From: Bacteroidales bacterium
Lineage (GTDB): Bacteria > Bacteroidota > Bacteroidia > Bacteroidales > FEN-979
Assembly: GCA_023231005.1 (NCBI GenBank)
Contig: JALNWG010000013.1
Coordinates: 1 to 64,000 of the forward strand
Direction: 5' to 3'
DNA length: 64,000 nucleotides
Of this stretch, positions 26,407-35,008 are shown piece by piece (within the stretch, counting starts at the first letter, position 1; each line of letters starts with the position of its first letter). Under the pieces are notes generated by a model. The model did no database searches. It saw nothing but the letters and a program-made list of their open reading frames with translations, and was not told the DNA's origin. A program made the position numbers and the translations under genes.

Positions 26407-26433
26407 TACAATACCTAAATTATTGTATCTTTG
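26407..26433 (+). promoter_or_regulatory. suf operon -7 box with overlapping inverted repeat
   Basis: TATCTTTG (26426-26433) is a full -7 match, 70 nt before sufB; no good -33 box is seen, which suggests an activator or a weak promoter. An inverted repeat, tacaata (26407-26413) and tattgta (26421-26427) with a 7-bp gap, covers the spacer and touches the -7 box. It would be well placed for a repressor that senses iron-sulfur state or oxidants, but no known SUF operator sequence is matched. Confidence 0.5.
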
Positions 26434-26503
26434 ACGTTCGATTTTCAGAAACGCTTGGTATAAGTAGAAAAACAGTTAGATTTGTTTTAAATTAGTTTGA
26501 TTT

Positions 26504-27952
26504 ATGGATACCGACTCCAATAAAATCATCGACGAAGTCACACAAGGGGATTATAAATATGGCTTTGTTACAGATATAGAAACGGAATTTGCGCCCAGAG
26601 GGATTACTGAAGAAACCGTCCGTTATATTTCAACAAAGAAGAATGAACCTGGATTCATGCTGGAGTTTCGTTTAAAAGCATTTCGTCATTGGCTCACCAT
26701 GACCCAACCCAAGTGGGCTCATCTGACCATTGATCCGATCAATTTTCAGGATATTATTTACTTTGCTGCGCCCAAGAAAAAAGAAAACTTGGAAAAACTC
26801 GACCAGGTTGATCCGGAGCTGTTGGCTACTTTCAATAAACTGGGTATTTCTCTTGAGGAACAAAAAAAAATGACTGGCGTTGCCGTTGATGCCGTGATGG
26901 ATAGTGTTTCGGTGAAGACAACATTTAGCGAAACCCTATCAAAATATGGGATTATTTTTTGTTCATTCAGTGAGGCTGTCCAAAAGCATCCGGATCTGAT
27001 AAAACAATATATGGGATCGGTGGTTCCTTATACTGACAATTATTTTGCCGCCCTGAATTCAGCCGTTTTCAGTGATGGATCATTTTGTTATATTCCAAAA
27101 GGAGTGCGATGTCCGATAGAATTATCGACCTATTTCCGTATCAATGCTGCCAATACAGGACAGTTTGAGCGGACTTTAATTGTTGCAGAAGAAGGCGCTT
27201 ACGTGAGTTATATGGAAGGATGTACGGCTCCTCAACGGGATGAAAACCAGCTTCATGCTGCCATTGTAGAGATTGTGGCCATGAAAGATGCCGAGGTGAA
27301 ATATTCCACCGTACAAAACTGGTATCCTGGCGACAAAAACGGGAAAGGCGGGATTTATAATTTTGTTACCAAACGCGGGATTTGTAAGGGAAATAATGCA
27401 AAGATCAGTTGGACGCAAGTAGAAACAGGTTCTTCTATTACCTGGAAATACCCGGGTTGTATTTTGTTAGGAGATAACTCGGTTGGAGAATTTTACTCTG
27501 TTGCGGTAACCAACAACCATCAGCAAGCCGATACCGGAAGTAAAATGATCCATCTTGGCAAGAATACCCGGAGTATCATCATTTCTAAAGGAATATCAGC
27601 AGGAAAGGGACAAAATTCCTATCGCGGGCTGGTAAAGGTCACAAAAAATGCCATTAATTCACGAAATTACAGTCAATGTGATTCCCTCCTTCTTGGTTCT
27701 CAATGCGGAGCTCACACATTTCCCTATATTCAGGTTGGGAATAAATCTTCGGTTGTGGAACACGAAGCAACTACTTCAAAGATCAGCGAAGATCAGCTTT
27801 TTTATTGTCAGCAACGGGGAATTGATACGGAAAGCGCCATTGGTTTGATTGTAAACGGATATGCCAAAGAGGTGCTGAAACAGTTGCCTATGGAATTTGC
27901 TGTGGAAGCACAAAAACTTTTATCCATCTCGCTGGAAGGCAGTGTGGGATAA
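26504..27952 (+). CDS. sufB: Fe-S cluster scaffold SufB
   Basis: A 482-residue SufB, the core scaffold on which [4Fe-4S] clusters form in the SufBC2D complex. Conserved parts include YKYGFVTDIETEFAPRGI, FRLKAFRHWLTM near the N-terminus, IPKGVRCPIELSTYFRIN, EGCTAPQRDENQLHAA, and SRNYSQCDSLLLGSQCGAHT, which contains the cysteine equivalent to the E. coli scaffold Cys (assignment by similarity). First gene of sufB-C-D-S-E-T; 27 bp precede sufC. There is no sufA in the window. Confidence 0.97.
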   Translation: MDTDSNKIIDEVTQGDYKYGFVTDIETEFAPRGITEETVRYISTKKNEPGFMLEFRLKAFRHWLTMTQPKWAHLTIDPINFQDIIYFAAPKKKENLEKLDQVDPELLATFNKLGISLEEQKKMTGVAVDAVMDSVSVKTTFSETLSKYGIIFCSFSEAVQKHPDLIKQYMGSVVPYTDNYFAALNSAVFSDGSFCYIPKGVRCPIELSTYFRINAANTGQFERTLIVAEEGAYVSYMEGCTAPQRDENQLHAAIVEIVAMKDAEVKYSTVQNWYPGDKNGKGGIYNFVTKRGICKGNNAKISWTQVETGSSITWKYPGCILLGDNSVGEFYSVAVTNNHQQADTGSKMIHLGKNTRSIIISKGISAGKGQNSYRGLVKVTKNAINSRNYSQCDSLLLGSQCGAHTFPYIQVGNKSSVVEHEATTSKISEDQLFYCQQRGIDTESAIGLIVNGYAKEVLKQLPMEFAVEAQKLLSISLEGSVG

Positions 27953-27979
27953 TTAAAAATTTAAAATTAAAAACCAATT

Positions 27980-28735
27980 ATGCTGCTGAGTATTAAAAAT
28001 TTGCATGCCTCTATCAACGGAAAAGAAATTTTGAAAGGTGTCAATCTTGAAGTCAACAATGGAGAGATTCACGCAATTATGGGGCCGAATGGAACCGGGA
28101 AAAGTACGCTTGCATCGGTGATTGCCGGCCGGGATGTTTTTGAAACGACTTCCGGTGAAATCTTGTACAAGGGAAAAAATCTTCAGAAGTTGTCCATTGA
28201 AGAACGTGCATGTGAAGGAATATTTCTTGGATTCCAATATCCGGTCGAGATACCGGGTGTAAGCATGACCAATTTCATGCGGACAGCCGTGAATGAGATC
28301 CGCAAGTACAAAGGATTGGATGCTCTTTCGGGAAGCGAATTCATCAAGCTGATGGAAGAAAAGAAAAAATTGGTGGAGATCACCTCTAACCTTACCAACC
28401 GGTCGGTTAACGAAGGATTTTCGGGAGGAGAAAAGAAAAAAAATGAAATTTTTCAGATGGCCATGCTGGAACCGATGTTAGCCATTCTCGATGAAACCGA
28501 TTCGGGGCTTGATATCGATGCCCTGCGAATTGTTGCCAATGGGGTAAACAAATTACGAAGACCCGATAATGCATTTGTAGTCATTACGCACTATCAGCGC
28601 CTGCTCGACTATATCGTCCCCGATTTTGTACATGTACTGTATGAAGGAAAAATCGTGAAGTCGGGAGGGAAGGAACTTGCGCTGGAGTTGGAAGACAGGG
28701 GATATGACTGGATTAAAAAGGAACTGGGGGAATAG
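27980..28735 (+). CDS. sufC: Fe-S assembly ATPase SufC
   Basis: A 251-residue ABC-type ATPase that powers the SufBC2D scaffold. Walker A is GPNGTGKST, the signature is FSGGEKKKNEIFQMA, Walker B is LAILDETDSGLDIDALR, and the switch His is in VVITHYQRLL. FLGFQYPVEIPGVSMTNFMR is typical of SufC. Soluble, with no membrane part. It sits between sufB and sufD, 12 bp before the latter. Confidence 0.97.
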   Translation: MLLSIKNLHASINGKEILKGVNLEVNNGEIHAIMGPNGTGKSTLASVIAGRDVFETTSGEILYKGKNLQKLSIEERACEGIFLGFQYPVEIPGVSMTNFMRTAVNEIRKYKGLDALSGSEFIKLMEEKKKLVEITSNLTNRSVNEGFSGGEKKKNEIFQMAMLEPMLAILDETDSGLDIDALRIVANGVNKLRRPDNAFVVITHYQRLLDYIVPDFVHVLYEGKIVKSGGKELALELEDRGYDWIKKELGE

Positions 28736-28747
28736 AAATATTTTGTT

Positions 28748-30157
28748 ATGGAATCAACACAACAACACAGTATTACCTTAGAACGGATGGTTGATCTCTT
28801 CGAAACAAACCGGAAGGTTTTATCTTCGAATGATACGGCCCTTCTTGCCGGAATCCGCGATAAGGCCTTTACCTTATTCGGTAGTTTGGGATTCCCTCAT
28901 ACAAGAATGGAAGCCTGGCGCAATACCGATCTGAAGGAAAGTCTGGGGCTCGGATACGACTATTATTTTCATCCCCTTCCGGAAGCAGATATCCAGAAGG
29001 TGTTTCGTTGTAATATTCCCAATCTCGATACCGCAATCATCGGACAGTTAAATGGATGGTATGTGTCGAAAGATGTCCCGCTGATGGAACTTGGTAACGG
29101 CATCATCATGGGAAGCCTGGCTGAAGCAAAAAAGAAATATCCCACCTTGGTTGAGAAGTATTACAATTTATCGACCAATGACGTTTCTGATGTCTTCACC
29201 GCGATGAATACGGCTTTTGAACAGGATGGGGTTTTCATTTTTGTTCCTCAGGGAGTGAAAAGTCCGAAACCGGTACAACTCATCAATGTGATCCATCACC
29301 AGGATAATATTTTCATGCAATCGCGCAACCTCATCGTGATTGGCGACAATGCCAGCCTTTCTCTTGTTCATTGTGATGATTCTTACAACCAGCAAGCCAG
29401 TTTTTCAAACCTTGTTTCCGAGGTTTTTCTGGGAGAGAATGCCTTTCTGGATCATTATAAATTGCAAAACCTAAATAATAACAGTACACTGATCAGCGCT
29501 TCCTATTTTAAACTGGAAGCGGGGGCCAATCTTGAATCCCATTACCTCTCGCTTAACGGAGGACTGATTCGTAACAACATTCAGGTACTCTTTAATGGAG
29601 TTCATGGAAATGCTAATATTTTCGGACTTTATCTGATGGATCGAAAACAACATATCGACAATCAGGTTTTTGTGGACCATGCATTTTCGGATTGTACGAG
29701 CAACGAGATCTTTAAAGGGGTTCTCGATGAAAATGCCCGGGGTGTATTTAACGGACATGTATTGGTACGAAGGAATTCTACCAAGACCGATGCCCGTCAG
29801 ACCAATAAAAATATTTTATTGACCGATACAGCCCGGATAAATTCACAACCGTTCCTTGAAATTTATAACGATGACGTGAAATGTGCTCACGGATCCTCCA
29901 CCGGTCAGCTTGATCCTGAAGCCATGTTCTATCTTCGCCAGCGCGGTATCAGTGAAGAAAGTGCACGGATGTTACTGATGTTTGCCTTTGCTGAGGAAAT
30001 CGTGGGAAAGATCGCCATTCCCCAACTCCGGCAACGAATTGAAGATATGGTGAAAAAGCGCCTTCAGGGCGAACTCCGGATCTGTGAGCAATGTGTACTT
30101 CATTGCAGCACCCCCAATCATCCGCTGGATTTCAAAATAGATCTTTCAAAAATTTAA
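28748..30157 (+). CDS. sufD: Fe-S assembly protein SufD
   Basis: A 469-residue paralogue of SufB that pairs with it and helps iron enter the scaffold. GFPHTRMEAWRNTDLKE marks the N-terminal helical part. The beta-helix core includes VFIFVPQGVKSPKPVQLINV and LVRRNSTKTDARQTNKNILL. The end reads DDVKCAHGSSTGQLDPEAMFYLRQRG, which holds the conserved CAHG site. The C-terminus carries an extra cysteine cluster, CEQCVLHC, with unknown purpose. Operon position between sufC and sufS confirms the assignment. Confidence 0.96.
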   Translation: MESTQQHSITLERMVDLFETNRKVLSSNDTALLAGIRDKAFTLFGSLGFPHTRMEAWRNTDLKESLGLGYDYYFHPLPEADIQKVFRCNIPNLDTAIIGQLNGWYVSKDVPLMELGNGIIMGSLAEAKKKYPTLVEKYYNLSTNDVSDVFTAMNTAFEQDGVFIFVPQGVKSPKPVQLINVIHHQDNIFMQSRNLIVIGDNASLSLVHCDDSYNQQASFSNLVSEVFLGENAFLDHYKLQNLNNNSTLISASYFKLEAGANLESHYLSLNGGLIRNNIQVLFNGVHGNANIFGLYLMDRKQHIDNQVFVDHAFSDCTSNEIFKGVLDENARGVFNGHVLVRRNSTKTDARQTNKNILLTDTARINSQPFLEIYNDDVKCAHGSSTGQLDPEAMFYLRQRGISEESARMLLMFAFAEEIVGKIAIPQLRQRIEDMVKKRLQGELRICEQCVLHCSTPNHPLDFKIDLSKI

Positions 30158-30187
30158 AAAATAGTATACACTAAAATCTAAATTTCT

Positions 30188-31408
30188 TTGATTTTTCCAA
30201 TCGATAAAATAAGATCCGATTTCCCGATCCTGCATCAGGAGGTATACAACCGTCCTCTGGTATATTTCGACAATGCCGCCTCCACCCAAAAGCCAATACG
30301 GGTGATCGCTGCCATTCAACGATATTACGAACACGACAATTGTAATATCCATCGCGGAGTCCACTATCTCAGCATCAAGGCTACCGAAGCGTATGAAGAA
30401 GCGCGAAAAGAAATATGTGAATTCATCAATGCCGGAAATAAACGCGAGATAATCTTTACAAAAGGCACCACCGAATCACTCAACCTGGTCGCTACGACTT
30501 TTGGAAAACGATATCTTAACCCTGGCGATGAGGTGATCAGTACCATTATGGAGCATCATTCGAACTTCGTTCCCTGGCAGCAGGTATGCCTGGAACGGGG
30601 TGCCAGATTCAGGGTTGCAGGTCTGTCTTCCCGGGGAGAACTGGATCTGGAGGAGTTATATGGGATGATCAATGAAAAGACCCGTCTCATCGCGCTCACC
30701 CATGTTTCGAATGTGCTGGGAACCATCAATCCCGTGAAAGAGATCACGGCAATAGCCCACCAACGGAATATCGCAGTGCTGGTCGATGGGGCCCAGGGGG
30801 TCTCCCATTTGCCGGTAGATGTTCGGGATATGGATTGTGATTTCTATTGTTTTTCAGGCCATAAAATGTACGCCCCCATGGGTATTGGTGTGTTGTATGG
30901 AAAAGAAAAAATTTTAGAGGAATTGCCTCCATATCAAATGGGTGGTGAAATGATTAAAGAGGTTTATGTTGATCATACTACTTTTAATGAATTACCGTTT
31001 AAATTTGAAGCTGGAACGCCCAATGTGGAAGGTGTTGTAGGACTTAGGGAAGCAATTCATTATCTAAATGAACTGGGTATGAAGGAGGTGGCTTCGTATG
31101 AAGAAAGTTTGTTAAAATATGCGATGGAAAAACTTTCCGGAATAGAGAATATCCGTGTTTTTGGAACTTCAAAACAAAAAGCCAGCCTGGTCTCTTTTCT
31201 TATTGGAAACATCCATCCATTCGATGCCGGAACCATCATCGACAAAATGGGCATTGCCGTAAGGACTGGTCATCACTGTGCCATGCCCCTCATGGATTAT
31301 CTGAAAATTCCTGGAACGTTAAGAGCTTCCTTCGCGTTTTATAATACCACAGAGGAAATTGACAGACTGATCGCGTCGATAAATAAGGTGAAGGAGATGT
31401 TTAAATGA
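30188..31408 (+). CDS. sufS: Cysteine desulfurase SufS
   Basis: A 406-residue PLP enzyme that takes sulfur from cysteine and passes it to SufE. The PLP lysine is K226 (CFSGHKMYAP). The active cysteine is C364 in RTGHHCAMP, the class II (SufS) arrangement. FDNAASTQKP and NIHRGVHYLS are family hallmarks. The best start is TTG at 30188: an in-frame stop lies just upstream (30179-30181), and the first ATG would remove much of the fold. It is 30 bp after sufD. Confidence 0.96.
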   Translation: MIFPIDKIRSDFPILHQEVYNRPLVYFDNAASTQKPIRVIAAIQRYYEHDNCNIHRGVHYLSIKATEAYEEARKEICEFINAGNKREIIFTKGTTESLNLVATTFGKRYLNPGDEVISTIMEHHSNFVPWQQVCLERGARFRVAGLSSRGELDLEELYGMINEKTRLIALTHVSNVLGTINPVKEITAIAHQRNIAVLVDGAQGVSHLPVDVRDMDCDFYCFSGHKMYAPMGIGVLYGKEKILEELPPYQMGGEMIKEVYVDHTTFNELPFKFEAGTPNVEGVVGLREAIHYLNELGMKEVASYEESLLKYAMEKLSGIENIRVFGTSKQKASLVSFLIGNIHPFDAGTIIDKMGIAVRTGHHCAMPLMDYLKIPGTLRASFAFYNTTEEIDRLIASINKVKEMFK

Positions 31409-31440
31409 ATGAAGAATGAGGAATGAAGAGTGAAGAATGA
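31405..31440 (+). repeat. Short degenerate GAATGA/GAAGAATGA repeat
   Basis: From the sufS stop onward the sequence repeats units like gaatgaagaatga, gaatgaagagtga with small changes, about 36 bp of purine-rich low complexity in the sufS-sufE gap. It brings multiple stop codons in all frames. Possibly a slippage-derived tract. No function is assigned. Confidence 0.5.
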
Positions 31441-31452
31441 AAAATTGAAGTG

Positions 31453-31893
31453 ATGAAGATAGAAGAAATTGAAGAGGAGGTTGTTAATGAGTTTTCGGCG
31501 TATGAGGACTGGCTTGATAAGTACAATGTAATTATTGAGATGGGGAAATCTTTGCCCATGATCGATGAAAAATATAAAACAGATGCTTTTCTCATCACAG
31601 GTTGCCAATCAAAAGTTTGGCTGCACGCTGAATATCTTGATGGGAAAATTATCCTGACAGCCGACAGCGATGCTATTATTACCAAAGGGATCATCAATAT
31701 TTTGATCCGGATTTTTTCAAATCAATCTCCGGAAGATATTTTACATGCAAATCTTGATTTTATTGATAAAATTGGTTTGAAAGAGCACCTTTCACCTACC
31801 CGAAACAATGGTTTGAGCAGTATGGTTAAACAAATAAAACTTTACGCACTGGCTTTTAAAACAAAAATGGAACAACAAGGTTATGTCGGATAA
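31453..31893 (+). CDS. sufE: Sulfur acceptor SufE
   Basis: A 146-residue SufE that accepts persulfide from SufS and delivers it to SufB. The acceptor cysteine is C51 in LITGCQSKVWL. LPMIDEKYKTDAF and SPTRNNGLSSMVKQIKLYA are typical. The ATG at 31453 is preferred to a GTG one codon upstream. The 3' end overlaps the next gene by 11 bp. Confidence 0.96.
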   Translation: MKIEEIEEEVVNEFSAYEDWLDKYNVIIEMGKSLPMIDEKYKTDAFLITGCQSKVWLHAEYLDGKIILTADSDAIITKGIINILIRIFSNQSPEDILHANLDFIDKIGLKEHLSPTRNNGLSSMVKQIKLYALAFKTKMEQQGYVG

Positions 31894-32203
31894 ATTCAAT
31901 CCCTTTGAAGACAAGGTCATTACGGCGCTAAAGACGGTTTTTGACCCGGAAATTCCCATCAATATTTACGATCTCGGGTTGATCTATAATCTTAAGATTA
32001 ACGATGAGACCAGGGATGTTTATGTTTTAATGACCCTTACCACTCCCAATTGTCCAGTGGCAGAGGATATGCCCGGTCAGGTGCAAGAGGTACTGCAGGC
32101 TGTTGAAGGTGTTGGGAAGGTAACGGTTGAACTAACCTTTGAACCTCCCTGGGATAAAGAGATGCTTTCGGAGTCGGCATTGCTTGAACTTGGACTGTTG
32201 TAA
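31883..32203 (+). CDS. sufT: MIP18/SufT-like Fe-S assembly factor (DUF59)
   Basis: A 106-residue protein of the MIP18 (DUF59) family, which helps mature iron-sulfur proteins. Typical features are KTVFDPEIPINIYDLGLIY, the LTTPNCPVAEDMPGQV block with its single conserved cysteine, and VELTFEPPWDKEMLSE. It overlaps sufE by 11 bp and closes the operon. The longer SufT proteins of Firmicutes have extra sequence; this is the short form, so the symbol is used loosely. Confidence 0.9.
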   Translation: MSDKFNPFEDKVITALKTVFDPEIPINIYDLGLIYNLKINDETRDVYVLMTLTTPNCPVAEDMPGQVQEVLQAVEGVGKVTVELTFEPPWDKEMLSESALLELGLL

Positions 32204-32220
32204 ACTGTTTCGTAAATTTG
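32190..32220 (+). promoter_or_regulatory. Promoter of dxs
   Basis: TTG (32190-32192), 20-bp spacer, TAAATTTG (32213-32220). It overlaps the end of the MIP18-like gene and lies 22 nt before dxs, so dxs can be expressed apart from the suf operon. Confidence 0.6.
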
Positions 32221-32242
32221 CCGATAGTTTTAATTTCTAAAA

Positions 32243-34177
32243 ATGAATCCTCACCAAGGTCCCTTACTGACCAAAATTGATTTTCCCGATGATCTGAAGA
32301 AACTTAAGCTGGAAGAACTTCCTGCGTTATGTGAAGAACTCCGTAGTTTTATCATTGAAGTGATGTCGGAAAACCCGGGTCACCTGGGTGCCAGTTTGGG
32401 GGCAGTGGAATTGGCGGTGGCAATTCATTATGTATATGATACTCCCTATGACAAAATTATCTGGGATGTAGGACATCAGGCGTATGCTCATAAAATTCTG
32501 ACTGGGCGAAAAGAACGCTTTACAACGATTCGTAAGCATCATGGTATCAGTGGTTTTCCAAAGATGTCGGAAAGCGAATTTGATGCATTTGGAGTTGGGC
32601 ACTCTTCCACTTCCATTTCGGCTGCTCTTGGAATGGGCGTTGCTGCCAGGCTTGATCAGAACAAAGACCGTCACCATGTCGCCATTATCGGGGATGGTGC
32701 AATGACCGGAGGAATGGCCATGGAAGCATTGAACAATGGAGGAGTTTCAAAGGCAAACCTACTGGTGATCCTGAACGACAATCAGATTGCCATCGATAAA
32801 AATGTGGGAGCCATCAAGGACTACCTGGCAGATATTGTTACTTCCAGAACCTATAATAAATTTCGCGATAAAATCTGGTTTCTAATGGGAGGAGGCACCA
32901 AATATGGGAAAAACTCCAGGGCGATCGTGAAGCAATTGGGGAATGCGGTAAAAACGACTTTGTTAAAGAGCGGGAATTTATTTGAAGCCTTTAATTTTCG
33001 TTATTTTGGTCCGGTAGATGGTAATGATGTGATCCGGTTGGCGAAACTGCTAACCGACATGAAAGATATTCAAGGCCCCAAGTTGCTCCATGTTCATACC
33101 ATTAAAGGGAAAGGATTTGAAAAAGCGGAGAAAGACCAAACGGTTTATCATGCCCCTGGTATTTTCGATAAAGATACCGGTACAATCAAGGTAGATAAAT
33201 GTCAGGGATTGGCACCGAAATATCAGACTGTATTTGGCCAGACCATCATTGAATTGGCAGAACAAAATCCGAAAATTGTGGGCATTACGCCTGCTATGTC
33301 GACCGGATGTTCTCTCAACCTGATGATGGAAAAAATGCCCGGCAGGACTTTTGACGTTGGCATTGCCGAGCAACATGCGGTAACTTTCAGCGCCGGATTG
33401 GCTGCTGCCGGTTATATTCCTTTTTGCAATATCTATTCTACCTTTATGCAAAGGGCATACGACCAGGTTATCCACGATGTTGCCTTGCAGAATTTGCCCG
33501 TCGTTTTTTGTCTCGATCGCGGGGGATTGGTCGGGGAGGATGGAGCTACCCACCATGGATCTTTCGATCTGGCTTATCTTCGTTGTATCCCGAATATGAC
33601 AATAGCTTCTCCCATGAACGAAGAGGAACTTCGCAACATGATGTATACAGCTCAACAGGACAACATGGGGCCTTTTGCAATCCGCTATCCCAAAGGCCGG
33701 GGGGTGATGCCCAATTGGAAGACCCCAATGAAACCGATGCAAGTTGGAAAAGGACGCAAAATCCGCGATGGTAAAGAAGCGGTGATTCTTACCTTGGGGC
33801 ATGTTGGAAATTATGCCGTTACTGTTTGTGAAGCCATAGAGAAATCAGGTGTTTCCATTGCCCATTATGATTTACGGTTTCTCAAACCCATAGATGAAGA
33901 GCTATTGCATGAAGTTTTTGGTCGATTCCATAAAATTATCACGGTAGAAGATGGAACCATTCAGGGAGGCATGGGATCGGCTATTCTAGAATTTGCAGCC
34001 GACCATGGCTATCAGGCAACCATTAAACGATTGGGAATTCCCGACCGGTTCATTGAACAGGGTTCTGTAACAGACCTTCATCGGGAATGTGGGTATGATG
34101 TCGACGGGATTCAAAAAGCCTTACAGGAATTGCTTTCTCTTCCTATCTCCCCTTCAATTCCGGCAGAGAGAAAATAA
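32243..34177 (+). CDS. dxs: 1-deoxy-D-xylulose-5-phosphate synthase
   Basis: A 644-residue thiamine diphosphate enzyme that makes DXP from pyruvate and glyceraldehyde 3-phosphate. DXP feeds isoprenoids, PLP and thiamine, matching pdxB and thiL in the window. Features: HLGASLGAVELAVAIHYVYD, WDVGHQAYAHKILTGR, GVGHSSTSISAALGMG, the ThDP motif GDGAMTGGMAMEALNNGG, the transketolase central domain (DVGIAEQHAVTFSAG), and the C-terminal domain (DLRFLKPID). Full length. It has its own promoter and is followed by a convergent gene 20 bp away. Confidence 0.97.
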   Translation: MNPHQGPLLTKIDFPDDLKKLKLEELPALCEELRSFIIEVMSENPGHLGASLGAVELAVAIHYVYDTPYDKIIWDVGHQAYAHKILTGRKERFTTIRKHHGISGFPKMSESEFDAFGVGHSSTSISAALGMGVAARLDQNKDRHHVAIIGDGAMTGGMAMEALNNGGVSKANLLVILNDNQIAIDKNVGAIKDYLADIVTSRTYNKFRDKIWFLMGGGTKYGKNSRAIVKQLGNAVKTTLLKSGNLFEAFNFRYFGPVDGNDVIRLAKLLTDMKDIQGPKLLHVHTIKGKGFEKAEKDQTVYHAPGIFDKDTGTIKVDKCQGLAPKYQTVFGQTIIELAEQNPKIVGITPAMSTGCSLNLMMEKMPGRTFDVGIAEQHAVTFSAGLAAAGYIPFCNIYSTFMQRAYDQVIHDVALQNLPVVFCLDRGGLVGEDGATHHGSFDLAYLRCIPNMTIASPMNEEELRNMMYTAQQDNMGPFAIRYPKGRGVMPNWKTPMKPMQVGKGRKIRDGKEAVILTLGHVGNYAVTVCEAIEKSGVSIAHYDLRFLKPIDEELLHEVFGRFHKIITVEDGTIQGGMGSAILEFAADHGYQATIKRLGIPDRFIEQGSVTDLHRECGYDVDGIQKALQELLSLPISPSIPAERK

Positions 34178-34197
34178 TTGCTTTACTATTTCACTAT

Positions 34198-34815
34198 TTA
34201 ATAACTTGACAATGCTGGCATTTTCCGATCGAACCTGGTATCGGTAATTAGTTTGAGCATAAAGTCGGCCACATCAGCCCGTGGTACCGTACGTGATGTC
34301 GGATTGCCAAGAGTCACCTTATAACTGTTGGTTTTTGGTGAGTCGGTGAGCCCTACCGGTCGGAGAATCACCCAGTCGGCTTTGCTTTCGCTGATGATCT
34401 GTGATTGACGTTTTTTATCGGCGAAAACATGTCTTAAAAACAGGGGAATGATGATCTTTCCGAACCAGAACCCGGCATCCTGCCCCAAAATCCCTGCTGA
34501 AGACATACAAATCAAGCGTTTTACACCACACTCCTCCATGGCATTCAGAATATTCCGTGTTCCTTCCGATAATAGGGTGTTTGGTTTATTGCTGCTTACT
34601 CCAAGTACACAAAGAATGGCATCCTGGCCGGTTACCGCTTCTTTTACTTTTACAATATCCATTACATCTCCCTTGACCGTCCTGAGGTTTTTATGTTGGA
34701 TTGTCACTTTGGACGGCTGACGGGCAAATGCTGTAACCTGATGTCCCTGGTTTAAAGCTTGGAAAACAATTAAAATCCCGGTTTTCCCGCTTGCTCCAAA
34801 AACTGCGATTTTCAT
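34198..34815 (-). CDS. NAD(P)-binding Rossmann-fold protein (NmrA-like SDR)
   Basis: A 205-residue atypical short-chain dehydrogenase. The dinucleotide motif is IAVFGASGKTGILIV (GASGxTG, typical of NmrA-like proteins). VKGDVMD supplies the adenine-binding Asp. ILCVLGVSSNKP and RLICMSSAGILG follow the usual strands, and WVILRPVGLTDS is the family's substrate-side motif. The Tyr-Lys catalytic pair is not in the classical YxxxK form. Substrate unknown. Convergent with dxs. Confidence 0.85.
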   Translation of the reverse strand: MKIAVFGASGKTGILIVFQALNQGHQVTAFARQPSKVTIQHKNLRTVKGDVMDIVKVKEAVTGQDAILCVLGVSSNKPNTLLSEGTRNILNAMEECGVKRLICMSSAGILGQDAGFWFGKIIIPLFLRHVFADKKRQSQIISESKADWVILRPVGLTDSPKTNSYKVTLGNPTSRTVPRADVADFMLKLITDTRFDRKMPALSSY

Positions 34816-34963
34816 CTGTTAATCATTTTATTTTAAGGGTCAGTTGGAATATCCGTAAATAACATTCACGGTTTGCATGATTGTTGTTATTCTGGATATT
34901 TCATGGTGAAATTCTGTAAGAAGCTACAAATTTAATCAACTTTCCGTCCTTCTTTGTAATGCT

Positions 34964-34993
34964 TTTGCGCAATTCCAAAAATGAATAACTTTA
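34964..34993 (+). promoter_or_regulatory. Probable promoter of the APC permease gene
   Basis: TTTG (34964-34967), 18-bp spacer, TAACTTTA (34986-34993, seven of eight bases). It lies 15 nt before the GTG start. One base short on both spacer and -7 box, so moderate support. Confidence 0.4.
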
Positions 34994-35008
34994 TCAAAAA
35001 ATTTTGCT

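Noticed and set aside
33050..33802. A 250-codon minus-strand open frame opposite dxs
   Set aside because: It lies wholly antisense to a strongly conserved gene and its product resembles no protein. Such frames arise from codon bias.
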